Below are positions 23,760 through 32,175 of a DNA stretch of 32,326 nucleotides, in pieces. Under the pieces are notes generated by a model. That model ran no database searches, had not been told where the DNA came from, and was given only the letters and a program-made list of their open reading frames with translations. The stretch covers positions 1 through 32,326 of IMG/VR virus record IMGVR_UViG_3300028840_003343. One strand, given 5' to 3'. Made by a program: the position numbers and the translations under genes. Positions within the stretch are counted from its first letter, which is position 1. Every line of letters begins with the position of its first letter. Origin of the DNA: a virus.

Positions 23760-24374
23760 CTATTCTCCCCACGTCCGTACCATGCCGACTTCTAGATGAT
23801 CCTGCATGGTGATCCTTCCGAGTGGAGCCTCCTTAAACGACACTGTAGCTCTCACCTCGCGCAATCTGTCCTTCTGGTCGAGCTGGTCAAACGTGATATT
23901 CACGTCTTGGACCTTCACTCGAAGCGTGAGAATTCCTGGTAAGCACAAAATGAACGGTGCTGTCTCTCCTGTGATAACTCCGGATGGAGCCGCCGCCGGC
24001 AACACACTTGCCTCCAGAAAACGACGCGACGCCTCTACGTAGTCGTGTGCCTCATCCAGCGTTACACCTGTGTCCTTCACGTACATGAGAGAGTTCCAGT
24101 ACAGCGCAAAAGAAATAACCGGGCCGACAGTGTTTCTGAAGCTCTGAAACTCTCCCGACATTCCTACCGGAGCGAAGTCCTGGTAGTTGGCTCTCAGCTT
24201 CTCGCTAACCTGCTTCGGAGAGAACATGAACCTCATCGTGTCGGACACCAGCTTGCTTATGTCCGGCTTGAGCAGCATGTTCTTCAGGTAGCCCCTGGAG
24301 GCATCACTGAAGTTCTTCGCAATGCCCGACGTGTTGGGATTTTGCGGCTTGTTGCTAGGTGACTCTTCCGCCAT
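23760..24374 (-). CDS. Tube-initiator/hub protein resembling CIS-tube family
   Basis: The ATG at 24374 overlaps the tape-measure stop (TAATG). Of 204 residues, 1-45 are a flexible lead (SPSNKPQNPNTSG). From about 48 the pattern FMFSPKQVSEKLRANYQDFA, then NTVGPVISFALYWNSLMYV, then TAPFILCLPGILTLRVKVQD and RLREVRATVSFKEAPLGR resembles the tube-initiating protein encoded before LysM genes in eCIS and many myoviruses (PF19266-like). The identification rests on strand pattern and gene order. It would cap the inner tube at the hub. An unknown baseplate protein is the alternative. Confidence 0.72.
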   Translation of the reverse strand: MAEESPSNKPQNPNTSGIAKNFSDASRGYLKNMLLKPDISKLVSDTMRFMFSPKQVSEKLRANYQDFAPVGMSGEFQSFRNTVGPVISFALYWNSLMYVKDTGVTLDEAHDYVEASRRFLEASVLPAAAPSGVITGETAPFILCLPGILTLRVKVQDVNITFDQLDQKDRLREVRATVSFKEAPLGRITMQDHLEVGMVRTWGE

Positions 24375-26971
24375 TAGTAACCTCCAAACTCAGAGACCGG
24401 GATGTCGGTATCCAAGCTTGTCTCTGCATCTTCTTGTGCATCGCTTTTGAGTGCGCCTCTCAACTCGGAAGCATTCACCTTCACTGAGAACTTCGCATCC
24501 TTGATAGCCTTAACAATGTCTCTACCCATTGCCGCCGAAAGCAGATCTGGAGAAATCTCATCACCTGCCTTCATCCTGAAGAACATCTCCTTCATGGCAC
24601 CTGTTCTGCGCTGTCGCTCAAGCTGCGCCCTGGACAATGCCGCTGTCTCTGCGTACTCATCCTCTTTGCCAAACAGCTTTGCTCCAGCCTCTCCAAGATC
24701 GACGCCGGCGCGACCGGTTTCTCCATACGCTCCTTCGACACCTCTGAGCTGTCGATACAGAATTCGCTTCTTCGCTGCTTTGGATTCTGCTTCGTCTCCG
24801 AATAGACCGGTCCACATATCTCCGAAGTTGCTGACCATGCCACCGATGGTGTTTTTCACGAACAGCACCAACACTCGAATGGCGTGATACACGACAGCCA
24901 CTGTCTGTCCGATCTTCTTCAACACTGTCCAGATGGTCTTAAAGACCTCCGCAATCTCATGCAGTCCGTTGATGACATCCTCTGCTGTGAGGTTGGCCAT
25001 CCACTCGACTGCCTTCTTGCCGAACTTGATGAAATGGTTCAGGGCCTTCAGGGCAATCTCTCCGAAGCTCGCAAGCTTCTTTCCGAGGCCCTCGCCTTTT
25101 TCTCCCCAGTCAGCAAGCACCGCTGCTGAGTTCTCCGCATCTCCCGTGAAGGTGCCGAACAGAGTCTGCATCGTCGCAATGAGCTGCTTCATGGCGCTCG
25201 ACTCCGATAGAGCCGCAACGCCTTCGTCGAATCCTCGCTTGATACCTTCCCACATGGCCTTCATGCGCTCGACGAACCGTTTGAAGCCGTTGACGAAGCC
25301 AAGGACGCCTTCGTTCCCTGCTTTGCTCAGCTCCTTGTTCATCTTCTTGCTCAGCTCACCCTTCCCGATGATCTGAACAACAGCTCTCCAGCCAAGCTTT
25401 ATCTTCTTGACCATGTCCTCCCACGAGTCGCCGATGCCACCCGTGTTCTTCTTGAACGCTCGGAACGCTGCGTACGCTGCGACACCGAGACCTGCCAAGA
25501 GGATGGTGAGCGGAGCCAGTACCAGGACGAACTTCACGAGAGCGAATACCAGTCCGCCGATTGAAACACCGAGCATACTCATGATGCCCTTGAGAATGAA
25601 CAGGCCACCAACCATCGAGATCAGCGTGCCGAGGCCACCGATGAACGCGATGATTACCTGTCGCGCCTCCATGGGGATGGTGTTCAAGAACCCGGCGATT
25701 CCGGAGATGATCGTGTAAACCACCTTCGACAGCGGCTTCAGCACCTTTGCCGCGGCCTCTCCAAGGACAGTCAGCAGACCCTCCTTGGCACCTTCAATCA
25801 ACTTGCGCTGGCCCTTGAGCGTATCGAGCAGCTCCTCTCGAAACTTCTCTGCTGCGCCAGTGGAGCCTTGAAGGGCCTCTCCCACTCCCTCGATACCAAT
25901 CTGCGCTTCAAGGGACTCACGCTTGAAGTCGCTCATCGCGTCGGTAGCGTGCATCATCTCCAAGCGAAGTGCCGCGATGGCCTTCCTTCCCTTGAGGTTG
26001 TGCTTCACGCCGTTGACGGTGATTGTCTTCTGCGCCTGGGCAATGGCGTTGAACGCGGCCATGCCCCTGGTACCGAAGGCCAAGGTGGCCATGCGCATTC
26101 TCTCTTTATCTGTCATCTTCTTCGTCGCATCGGCAACATCGAACATCACGTCGATGAACTCTCGCGCTTTGCCGGTGCGCTTGTCAAAGATGTCAATGCC
26201 CTTGCGTGTGATGAGCTGCTGCGCCCTCTGATCGGAGGCCATTCGTCGCCACGCTTCTCGCAGCGAGGTGGACGCAACACTCGCCTCGACGTTCATGTTC
26301 CGCAGCGCACCCATGGTGATGAGCGTGTCGTCGAGGTTCTGCCCGTAGATCTTCGCCGTAGATGCCGCCCTTGAGAGACCGACATCGAAATCCCTGGCCT
26401 GGAAGTTCGTGAGCTGCGTGATCTTGAGCAGCTTGTCTGTGACAACGGCTGCGTTGCTTGCCTCCATGCCGAACGCCTTGAGCGTACCGACAACGGCATT
26501 TCCTGCCTCCGCCAGGCCAAGCTGGCCCAGCGAGCCTGTGGCAAGGTCAAGGACGGGCTTGAGAGCCTCCACCGCTTCCCCTGCGCTCAGACCTGCCGCA
26601 GCGAGGTTCTGGAGGCCCTCCGTCGCCTCCTCTGGACTGAACTGGGTTGCCATAGCCGCATCGAGCGCGGCATCGTGCAACCCCTTCATTTCTTTGGCAG
26701 TAGCCCCTGTGATGACTCCAATTCCGGCAAGGTTTTGCTCAAACGTCGCCGCTGCATCCGACATCGCGGTGATCGAGCCGGTCATAGCCTTCCCGATCTG
26801 TCTCGCTTTCATTCCGATGGCCATGGCGCCGAGGGAGCTGCTCATGGTGGCAGCCCCTCCGACGACCGTTTTAACCATGCCCATGAATCTGCCGGCGACT
26901 CGTGCAAAGACGGGAGATGCGGCATCCCTACCAAATATCGTAAAACCCGCACCGAATTGATTCATCGCCAT
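24374..26971 (-). CDS. Tape measure protein
   Basis: The ATG at 26971 follows TGAGGT; a second ATG lies two codons later. Its 865 residues include a PhageMin_Tail-type core (about 70-310): FEQNLAGIGVITGATAKEMK, then SPEEATEGLQNLAAAGLSAG, then DVGLSRAASTAKIYGQNLDD, TMGALRNMNVEASVASTSLR and RMATLAFGTRGMAAFNAIAQ. Residues about 415-505 are strongly hydrophobic (VIIAFIGGLGTLISMVGGLF, FVLVLAPLTILLAGLGVAAY), a usual feature of tape measures that insert in the membrane. A long helical C-terminal part follows. At about 0.15 nm per residue, tail length would be near 130 nm (inference). It lies between the frameshift chaperone and hub genes, as expected. Confidence 0.93.
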   Translation of the reverse strand: MAMNQFGAGFTIFGRDAASPVFARVAGRFMGMVKTVVGGAATMSSSLGAMAIGMKARQIGKAMTGSITAMSDAAATFEQNLAGIGVITGATAKEMKGLHDAALDAAMATQFSPEEATEGLQNLAAAGLSAGEAVEALKPVLDLATGSLGQLGLAEAGNAVVGTLKAFGMEASNAAVVTDKLLKITQLTNFQARDFDVGLSRAASTAKIYGQNLDDTLITMGALRNMNVEASVASTSLREAWRRMASDQRAQQLITRKGIDIFDKRTGKAREFIDVMFDVADATKKMTDKERMRMATLAFGTRGMAAFNAIAQAQKTITVNGVKHNLKGRKAIAALRLEMMHATDAMSDFKRESLEAQIGIEGVGEALQGSTGAAEKFREELLDTLKGQRKLIEGAKEGLLTVLGEAAAKVLKPLSKVVYTIISGIAGFLNTIPMEARQVIIAFIGGLGTLISMVGGLFILKGIMSMLGVSIGGLVFALVKFVLVLAPLTILLAGLGVAAYAAFRAFKKNTGGIGDSWEDMVKKIKLGWRAVVQIIGKGELSKKMNKELSKAGNEGVLGFVNGFKRFVERMKAMWEGIKRGFDEGVAALSESSAMKQLIATMQTLFGTFTGDAENSAAVLADWGEKGEGLGKKLASFGEIALKALNHFIKFGKKAVEWMANLTAEDVINGLHEIAEVFKTIWTVLKKIGQTVAVVYHAIRVLVLFVKNTIGGMVSNFGDMWTGLFGDEAESKAAKKRILYRQLRGVEGAYGETGRAGVDLGEAGAKLFGKEDEYAETAALSRAQLERQRRTGAMKEMFFRMKAGDEISPDLLSAAMGRDIVKAIKDAKFSVKVNASELRGALKSDAQEDAETSLDTDIPVSEFGGY

Positions 26972-26980
26972 TCGCGAACC

Positions 26981-27963
26981 TCATTTTCCAAATGCGGATT
27001 TGTATTCAGCTCGACGCGCCTCCGAGATCATATCAAGTAGTTTATCGACCTCATCAAGCGATACATCAAGCGTCTCACCCCACCGCATCGATAGCCCACT
27101 GCCAAACAAAGGCAGCCAAGCTAGCTCAAATCGTTGTCGGAGGATGTCTCCTTCTGAGGTTCCTCCGAGGATGCCAGCCCAAGGCGGCGTTCCTTCTTCC
27201 GCTTCCTGGCTCCACGGGCTGGGGACCAGAAGCTGTCGTCGAAAGGGAGGTCAATCTCGTATGTGCCTCGGCATTCCGGGCATTCAAGCTCCACCTCCGT
27301 GTCGATACCGACGTCGTACTTGTCGTAGAGATCCCGAAGCACCTCCGCGTCTGCCGACGTAATTCCTTCAAATCCTCCCTTGCCCTCGCCGTCCAGCCAG
27401 TTGATGATCTGGTGGTCCGGCACGCCCTCAACGGACGTAAGTCTCAGGCAAAGGGCAACGGCCATCGCTCTCTCAGGCCACTTCTTGCGAAGCTTCTGAC
27501 CCTTGGTGATGTCCCTCACAAACGAGGGAGCGAACTCAACCTTCTTGCCGGCCACCTCGCCGGTGAATGGCGTCTTGCTTTTTACCGCCGCGAACATTTC
27601 GTCCGAAATCGACTGCACCGAGAACTCCTCGCGAAGGTTCGCCTCCGCTGTGTTCAACGAGCGACAATACGGACACTGAGAACGGAACTCGTACAGATGC
27701 CCCTCATCGTGGGTGACCATCCGCAGCTCGAACATCGTTGCGAACCGGTCTCCCTGAAGCATGTTCATCCAGTTCGGCCTCGTGCCGAGATTCTCGTACG
27801 GACCTGGGTCCGTGATCTCCACACAGCACGCCGCCAAAACCTGATTCAGGGCCTCTTCAGCTCTCTTTCCCTTGGTAGACGCAAGGATGCTCTCTTCGCG
27901 CAGCGTGAGCGCACGTAGAACCATCTTGAGCCTGGACGGGAGTGTTACTTCTGCTTGTCTCAC
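26981..27963 (-). CDS. Tail assembly chaperone, -1 frameshift long form (G-T type)
   Basis: This is the predicted product of a -1 slip at C CCT TTC (27247-27241). Residues 1-241 come from the zero frame; 86 residues follow from the -1 frame, giving 327 residues ending at the TGA at 26981-26983. The -1 frame opens just two codons before the slip site, has no stop for 87 codons, and reads as good protein (RRQLLVPSPWSQEAEEGTPP; MRWGETLDVSLDEVDKLLDM). The stop lies nine bases before the tape measure ATG. Lambda-type G/GT chaperones use the long form to bind tape measure and tube subunits. Confidence 0.82.
27121..27963 (-). CDS. Tail assembly chaperone, unshifted form (T4 gp26-like domain, zinc knuckles)
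   Basis: It starts with GTG at 27963 after AGGAGAAGAAC and ends at the TAG at 27121 (280 residues). The N-terminal part (LKMVLRALTLREESILASTK; NMLQGDRFATMFELRMVTHD) resembles the gp26-like family found between tube and tape measure. Two knuckles, C97-X2-C100 and C228-X2-C231, could bind zinc together. The last 40 residues are basic, then polar (GARKRKKERRLGLASSEEPQ) and are skipped in the shifted form. The position between tube and tape measure is that of tail assembly chaperones. The hub-protein reading (gp26) is the alternative; the frameshift favours the chaperone. Confidence 0.85.
   Translation of the reverse strand: MRQAEVTLPSRLKMVLRALTLREESILASTKGKRAEEALNQVLAACCVEITDPGPYENLGTRPNWMNMLQGDRFATMFELRMVTHDEGHLYEFRSQCPYCRSLNTAEANLREEFSVQSISDEMFAAVKSKTPFTGEVAGKKVEFAPSFVRDITKGQKLRKKWPERAMAVALCLRLTSVEGVPDHQIINWLDGEGKGGFEGITSADAEVLRDLYDKYDVGIDTEVELECPECRGTYEIDLPFDDSFWSPARGARKRKKERRLGLASSEEPQKETSSDNDLS
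27201..27247 (-). promoter_or_regulatory. Programmed -1 frameshift signal: C CCT TTC plus stem-loop
   Basis: Heptamer CCCTTTC at 27247-27241 lies in frame as X XXY YYZ (codons CCT 27246, TTC 27243). A 7-nt spacer (27240-27234) follows, then a stem-loop: 5' arm GCTTCTGGTCC (27233-27223), 9-nt loop (27222-27214) and 3' arm GGAGCCAGGAAGC (27213-27201), 11 pairs with two bulged G residues. Spacer length is in the 5-9 nt range of known stimulators. Confidence 0.78.
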
Positions 27964-28006
27964 TGTTCTTCTCCTGTTTCTAAAACTGCTCTTTTTCTAA
28001 GGATTA

Positions 28007-28030
28007 GCCACCCCCGTTTCCAGGGGTGGC
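28007..28030 (-). terminator. Hairpin after tail tube gene, partial terminator or mRNA stabiliser
   Basis: On the minus strand GCCACCCC (28030-28023), an 8-nt loop and GGGGTGGC (28014-28007) form a GC-rich hairpin between the tube and chaperone genes. No U-tract follows, so full termination is unlikely. Such hairpins often keep tube mRNA abundant relative to downstream genes. Confidence 0.6.
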
Positions 28031-28055
28031 CTCTCCAGTCTGTTCTTTTTCTTGG

Positions 28056-28514
28056 CTAGGCGACCTTCGCCTTCTTCCAATGGTCGTAGGCGATGACGAT
28101 GCTCTCGATCTTCACTTCGGAAGCATCCTTGTCCCAATCTCCTGCCGAATACCGCTGGATGAAAGCGTCGTACACGGTGTAACGTGCCAACTCTTCACCA
28201 TCACGGTCCAACTGAACGATGTCGACGTTGCGGAACAGCGTCGGCTCCGGCTGACCGGTACCCGCCGCAGCGTTGTAGCAGTCGATCATCCAGTTGTAGA
28301 AGTCGTAGTCGTCCGCCATGCCACGTTCCATGGTGATGTCCGGATACGTGACATTGCCGGGTGCCTGATGTGGGTGCGCTCGTTTGCCTTCTCGATGAAC
28401 AACCTTCTCGAACTCTACCGCGAATTCGGAGCAGGTCTTGAGTCCGGCCCTTGCGATGCCCTCGATCTCGACAACGAACTCGAACTTCTTGTCGAATTTT
28501 ACTGGCGTTGCCAT
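28056..28514 (-). CDS. Tail tube protein (gp19/gpFII type)
   Basis: At 152 residues, close to the T4 gp19/Phage_T4_gp19 family, with its typical strand order: KFDKKFEFVVEIEGIARAGL, then KTCSEFAVEFEKVVHREGKR, PGNVTYPDITMERGMADDYD, RNVDIVQLDRDGEELARYTV, and SAGDWDKDASEVKIESIVIA at the end. The ATG at 28514 follows AGGAGGGAAG. It forms the inner rigid tube inside the sheath, stacking as hexamers. It lies directly downstream of the sheath gene, the standard myovirus order. Confidence 0.95.
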   Translation of the reverse strand: MATPVKFDKKFEFVVEIEGIARAGLKTCSEFAVEFEKVVHREGKRAHPHQAPGNVTYPDITMERGMADDYDFYNWMIDCYNAAAGTGQPEPTLFRNVDIVQLDRDGEELARYTVYDAFIQRYSAGDWDKDASEVKIESIVIAYDHWKKAKVA

Positions 28515-28526
28515 TGTCTTCCCTCC

Positions 28527-30806
28527 TTACACACCAAGGCTTTCGACGTAGGCGCGTGTGTCCTGGGAGACAACTACAGGGATGAACTCCGTCGGTTTGT
28601 TCATAGCCAAGCCGAGCTTGATGTTCATCACGCCTGCGAACTCGTCCGCCGGAGTGTTGATGGCGTCCGAAGTGTTCACATAGAACGCCTCGTCCGGGTT
28701 CGTGCTTCTGAAAGCGTTCTTCGCCATCTCGCGAAGCAAGAACGCTGTGATGATACGGTTGGCCAATGCGCGGTTGGCCTTGTTGTTCGGGCGATGCTTG
28801 AGAACAATCAGCCCGGCTTTGATGGTCTGCTCGATGTGGATAGCGCCGCGACGCTCCGCCACCGATGGGAAGTTCCCGGTCGACTTGAGGGTCCTGGAAC
28901 CGTCGATGTGCCAGGTCGTTCCCTCCAGTTTGGTGATCGGGTTGATGCGTTTCGGGTAGATGAGATCCCGCTTGCCTTCGTCGAGGACCTGATGTTCCTC
29001 GGCGCCGCCGGGGTCGTCTTCCACTCCGAGCATTCCGGAGATGACTCCCCAATTGGAGAGCGTACCAGCCGGCTGCTCGTAGACACCACCGTTCCTGCCG
29101 TCATTGCGAGCCATGAGACCCGCGATGTGACCGGACGGTGCCACCGCGATAGCATCGTCGTCACCGAAGACCGCCGTCGAGGGGTTCGGAATCTTGATTC
29201 GAGGCCAGTAGATGGCTCCGAACTCCGAACGCTCCAGGAGCGACGCAGTAGTCTCCACGTAGGTGACCATCTGCTCGGCGGTGTAACCCTCGGGTGGGTC
29301 GAGAACGCAGAACATGGACCCGAGCCTGGTTGTCTCGGCGTAGGTCAACATGCCCTGGTGAATCGCCGGCGTCGCCTTTCCGGGGACGATCAAGATGCGA
29401 CCACCGCTTACGCGGTCGAAGCAGTGCAATCCCGTCGGCCCGGCGGAGGAACCCAAGTAGTCGATGTCGACGATACCCGTGAGGCCGTCGTCACCGCCGG
29501 TGAGCGTCGAGGAAGTGCCGTTCGCCGGTCGCTTGAGCAACGCGGAGTAGGCAAGACCTTGGTCGGTCACCGCTATCAGCTTGGAGCCGAAGTTGGCGTT
29601 GTTCACCACCTTCTCGACGTAGTTCGCTGCCGAGTCGTCCATGGTGACATTCGGGAAGGTCTCCGTGACAACACCGTCCGACAGAACCTGGAAGTTGAAC
29701 TCCGCTGCCGTGCCACTGGTGGCGTCCGCAACCACGGTGGAGATCTTGTCGCCGAACGCGCCGGGAGTCTTCCCGTCGACTTTCAGCGTGTCCTCCGGAG
29801 TCGCATCGGCACCGGTGTGCTGCGTGTTGTCGAACCCGAATTTGCCGTCAGCGGTGGAAGTGGCTTCCACACGTACCCACGCCGACGCGCCAACAGTCAG
29901 AGTCTCGATGGACATCTCGCCACCGGACTCCTGGGACACGGCCACGTTGGACACCGCACCTTCCACAACAGCTTCGATTTCGGATGCTGTGGGATTGGCG
30001 AGGTCCGCTACGTTTCCGGTACCCGCATAGACGCCTACGGTGAAGTCGAGCAACGGAGCTACGCCAAGCGCTGTACCGCCGATGATCTCCAGGCGAGCGC
30101 CGCTGCCTGCTTGATCGGTCTCGATCTTCACTGCGGTTGTGTCGTCGGTCACTTTCGCGCCGTTGATCACCGCATTCAAGGCCGCTGCGACCTCGGCCCT
30201 GGTGGCCGAACCCGGCGTGACGATGAACCCTGCGCCGATGCTGAGCGTCTGAGTCGGCGCCGTCGCTGCGGGACCGACTTTCACGATGACCGTCTCACCT
30301 CCGGATAGGTTGTACGGCCCGGCTCCACCTGTGGAGGCTTTTCCGGTTCCGCCATTGAACGTCGCGGTCGTCGGTCCACCGAGTTCCGTCGTAATGTCCA
30401 ATGTGTCACCGTCCTCCAGTGGGACAGGCAGAGCGTTGGTTCCGGTCACCTTGCCAGCCGAGTCCGCGGTGCCTGCTGTCTGAAGCATTCCCGTGGATGC
30501 GGCTGCCGTTGCCGATGCCGGAGTGTTGATGTCTGTGAAATGAACGGTTCTCACCGTCCAAAAGAATAGACCGCCGTTCTGGTAGAAGCCGTACGATGCA
30601 AGCGCCAAATCAGCGTCTGCCGTGAAGCCTCCCCACAGGTCTACCCATTGGTCGAAGGATGTCGAGAGCTGTGCGTCCGCGATCTTACCTCGCTCGGTGA
30701 CGCCGCAGCCAAGCACTACGGCGCTTGCCAAAGCGGCAATCGCTGGAACTTTTGGCTCCTCTTCGAGAATGACGACCTTCGACGAGAGAAATTCCGTCGA
30801 TGCCAT
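28527..30806 (-). CDS. Contractile tail sheath protein with inserted domains
   Basis: The ATG at 30806 follows GGAGGGAGC. Of 759 residues, the N-terminal part (1-95, ending GGLFFWTVRTVHFTD) and the C-terminal half (about 460-759: MLTYAETTRLGSMFCVLDPP, FGAIYWPRIKIPNPS, APSGHIAGLMARNDGRNGGV, RRGAIHIEQTIKAGL, FRSTNPDEAFYVNTS) match the Phage_sheath families. The conserved Pro/Gly-rich segment APSGHIAGLMAR is the hallmark. Between them, an insertion of roughly 300 residues includes the GGTA domain (166-257) and a degenerate second copy (268-326), probably displayed on the sheath surface. T4 gp18 is about 660 residues with similar surface insertions. Confidence 0.95.
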   Translation of the reverse strand: MASTEFLSSKVVILEEEPKVPAIAALASAVVLGCGVTERGKIADAQLSTSFDQWVDLWGGFTADADLALASYGFYQNGGLFFWTVRTVHFTDINTPASATAAASTGMLQTAGTADSAGKVTGTNALPVPLEDGDTLDITTELGGPTTATFNGGTGKASTGGAGPYNLSGGETVIVKVGPAATAPTQTLSIGAGFIVTPGSATRAEVAAALNAVINGAKVTDDTTAVKIETDQAGSGARLEIIGGTALGVAPLLDFTVGVYAGTGNVADLANPTASEIEAVVEGAVSNVAVSQESGGEMSIETLTVGASAWVRVEATSTADGKFGFDNTQHTGADATPEDTLKVDGKTPGAFGDKISTVVADATSGTAAEFNFQVLSDGVVTETFPNVTMDDSAANYVEKVVNNANFGSKLIAVTDQGLAYSALLKRPANGTSSTLTGGDDGLTGIVDIDYLGSSAGPTGLHCFDRVSGGRILIVPGKATPAIHQGMLTYAETTRLGSMFCVLDPPEGYTAEQMVTYVETTASLLERSEFGAIYWPRIKIPNPSTAVFGDDDAIAVAPSGHIAGLMARNDGRNGGVYEQPAGTLSNWGVISGMLGVEDDPGGAEEHQVLDEGKRDLIYPKRINPITKLEGTTWHIDGSRTLKSTGNFPSVAERRGAIHIEQTIKAGLIVLKHRPNNKANRALANRIITAFLLREMAKNAFRSTNPDEAFYVNTSDAINTPADEFAGVMNIKLGLAMNKPTEFIPVVVSQDTRAYVESLGV

Positions 30807-30830
30807 AGCTCCCTCCTTGGGGGTTGATGG

Positions 30831-31205
30831 TTAATCTTTCTTCTTGCTCTTCTTCTTGTCGTCGTTCTTGCCCGTGGGCTTACCCGAGGTCTGCGCTCCT
30901 GGTTTGGACGGCTTCGCGTCCTTGTCCGCCGGCGCAGGTGCCTTTGCTTCCTCGACCTTCTTGACCTCGCGACTGGTAACTTTGATGGTCGGTGGGTTCC
31001 CGTTCTTGGCCTGTACAATGTCCGGAGCGAACAAGTATTCCTCCGGAATATCGTCACGCACCTCTTCGGCAGAGAGATGCAGAGAACGCGGTTGTCCGTT
31101 GATACATCCACACCTTCCGGCCTTGATGCAACAAGGGCGGTGGGGGATCACAAACGTACGAGATTTCTTTTTCAAATTGGTGATTTGATAAACTTTTGTC
31201 GCCAT
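30831..31205 (-). CDS. Small Cys-rich N-terminus, Lys-rich C-terminus protein, 124 aa
   Basis: The ATG at 31205 follows GGGAGGAAAG. Residues 1-70 form a small domain with Cys25, Cys26, Cys32 and Cys34 (RPCCIKAGRCGCINGQPRSL) that could bind metal. Residues 85-124 are Lys/Pro/Ala-rich and end in KKKSKKKD, probably disordered and nucleic-acid or partner binding. No family was recognised. It lies between the TIG-containing protein and the sheath, a place where myoviruses carry neck or sheath-accessory genes. It could also be a scaffold-like helper. Function unknown. Confidence 0.78.
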   Translation of the reverse strand: MATKVYQITNLKKKSRTFVIPHRPCCIKAGRCGCINGQPRSLHLSAEEVRDDIPEEYLFAPDIVQAKNGNPPTIKVTSREVKKVEEAKAPAPADKDAKPSKPGAQTSGKPTGKNDDKKKSKKKD

Positions 31206-31218
31206 GGGGCTTTCCTCC

Positions 31219-32172
31219 CTATACTTCGACGGACGGTTCGCCGTCGTTGGCGTAAATGATGTAACCCTTCTCGATTATGGTACCAGCTTCCGGTGCAATA
31301 TGCACGCCTCTGATTACACAACGCGCCTGGAAACTTCGTAAGTCGTCAAGAGCCGCATCTACGTCGTAGTCTACAGGCTCATCCGGAAGTATGTCCAATT
31401 CATATTGCTTCGACCCCTTCGAAGGGTCATCCTTGTCAATGTCCACCTCAACCCACTTGACGATATTGAACATCTCCTCGACCGCCTGGCCCAGTGAAAA
31501 CAGGTGGTTCGTGTTGTCCACCCATCCACGAATCCTGAACTCCAGATCCCTTGTCACGGGTCGCTGGTTCCTGAAGTAGGCGTTGGGATCGACCGGGTCT
31601 TCCTCGTACGGCTCCTTGGTGCATTCGTAGAGGCCGTTTCTCCTGGTCGTTGGTCCAAGGATGTGGATGGAGGGAAGGTTCGCCGTCAGCGTCTCCTGGG
31701 AGTCCGGATCTTCGGCGTAGTCCCTTTCCACTGTAAGGAACGTGCCTTTCAAAACATGCCGCTGGAACAACAGGACGAACTCTCGTATCACGCGCTGGAG
31801 GTACTCCTGCCCGACGAGGTCCGGTTGGGTCCTTGAGTAGCCGTCGGCCAGCGTTGCATTCTCTCCTGGAATCTCCACGCCGCTGTCGTCCAGGTTGGCC
31901 ACTCGCACATCCTGGGACAGTGGGTATGTCACATCGAACGATCCGGCGTAAATGGGGACTCTCGCTCTGATGAGCGTATCGGTGAAAGCGTCGGCCAATT
32001 CGCACTCTACATCGTCGAACGTAACCTTCACTGTTTTCTGCGCTGGGCCTTGCTCTTCGGGGTCCACAGGATGCACCGGCACTTTGAAGTTCGTGCCTTG
32101 AATCAGCACGATGTTCTTGCCCATCGTGGACCCCGTGTCCGGGGAAACTGACGTAATCGTTGGTACAGCCAT
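31219..32172 (-). CDS. IPT/TIG-domain protein, candidate tail terminator/neck protein
   Basis: The ATG at 32172 lies three bases after an upstream stop. Residues 1-95 resemble an IPT/TIG Ig-fold (PTITSVSPDTGSTMGKNIVLIQGTNF is the classic start, split here as PTITSVSPDTGSTMGKNIVL then IQGTNF). Residues about 110-317 form an alpha/beta region (EYLQRVIREFVLLFQRHVLK, RDLEFRIRGWVDNTNHLFSL, FQARCVIRGVHIAPEAGTII) like small tail-terminator or neck proteins, which sit just upstream of the sheath gene. Identification is by position and fold impression only. TIG domains are common in surface phage proteins. Confidence 0.7.
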   Translation of the reverse strand: MAVPTITSVSPDTGSTMGKNIVLIQGTNFKVPVHPVDPEEQGPAQKTVKVTFDDVECELADAFTDTLIRARVPIYAGSFDVTYPLSQDVRVANLDDSGVEIPGENATLADGYSRTQPDLVGQEYLQRVIREFVLLFQRHVLKGTFLTVERDYAEDPDSQETLTANLPSIHILGPTTRRNGLYECTKEPYEEDPVDPNAYFRNQRPVTRDLEFRIRGWVDNTNHLFSLGQAVEEMFNIVKWVEVDIDKDDPSKGSKQYELDILPDEPVDYDVDAALDDLRSFQARCVIRGVHIAPEAGTIIEKGYIIYANDGEPSVEV

Positions 32173-32175
32173 GCT

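Noticed and set aside
27121-27135. Slip at GAT TTG near the zero-frame stop as the frameshift site
   Set aside because: It does not follow X XXY YYZ and has no stem-loop at the right distance, unlike the C CCT TTC site upstream.
28026-30308. 760-codon plus-strand open frame
   Set aside because: It lies antisense to the sheath and tube genes, crosses two real minus-strand genes, has Arg/His/Val-rich shadow composition and no ribosome binding site.
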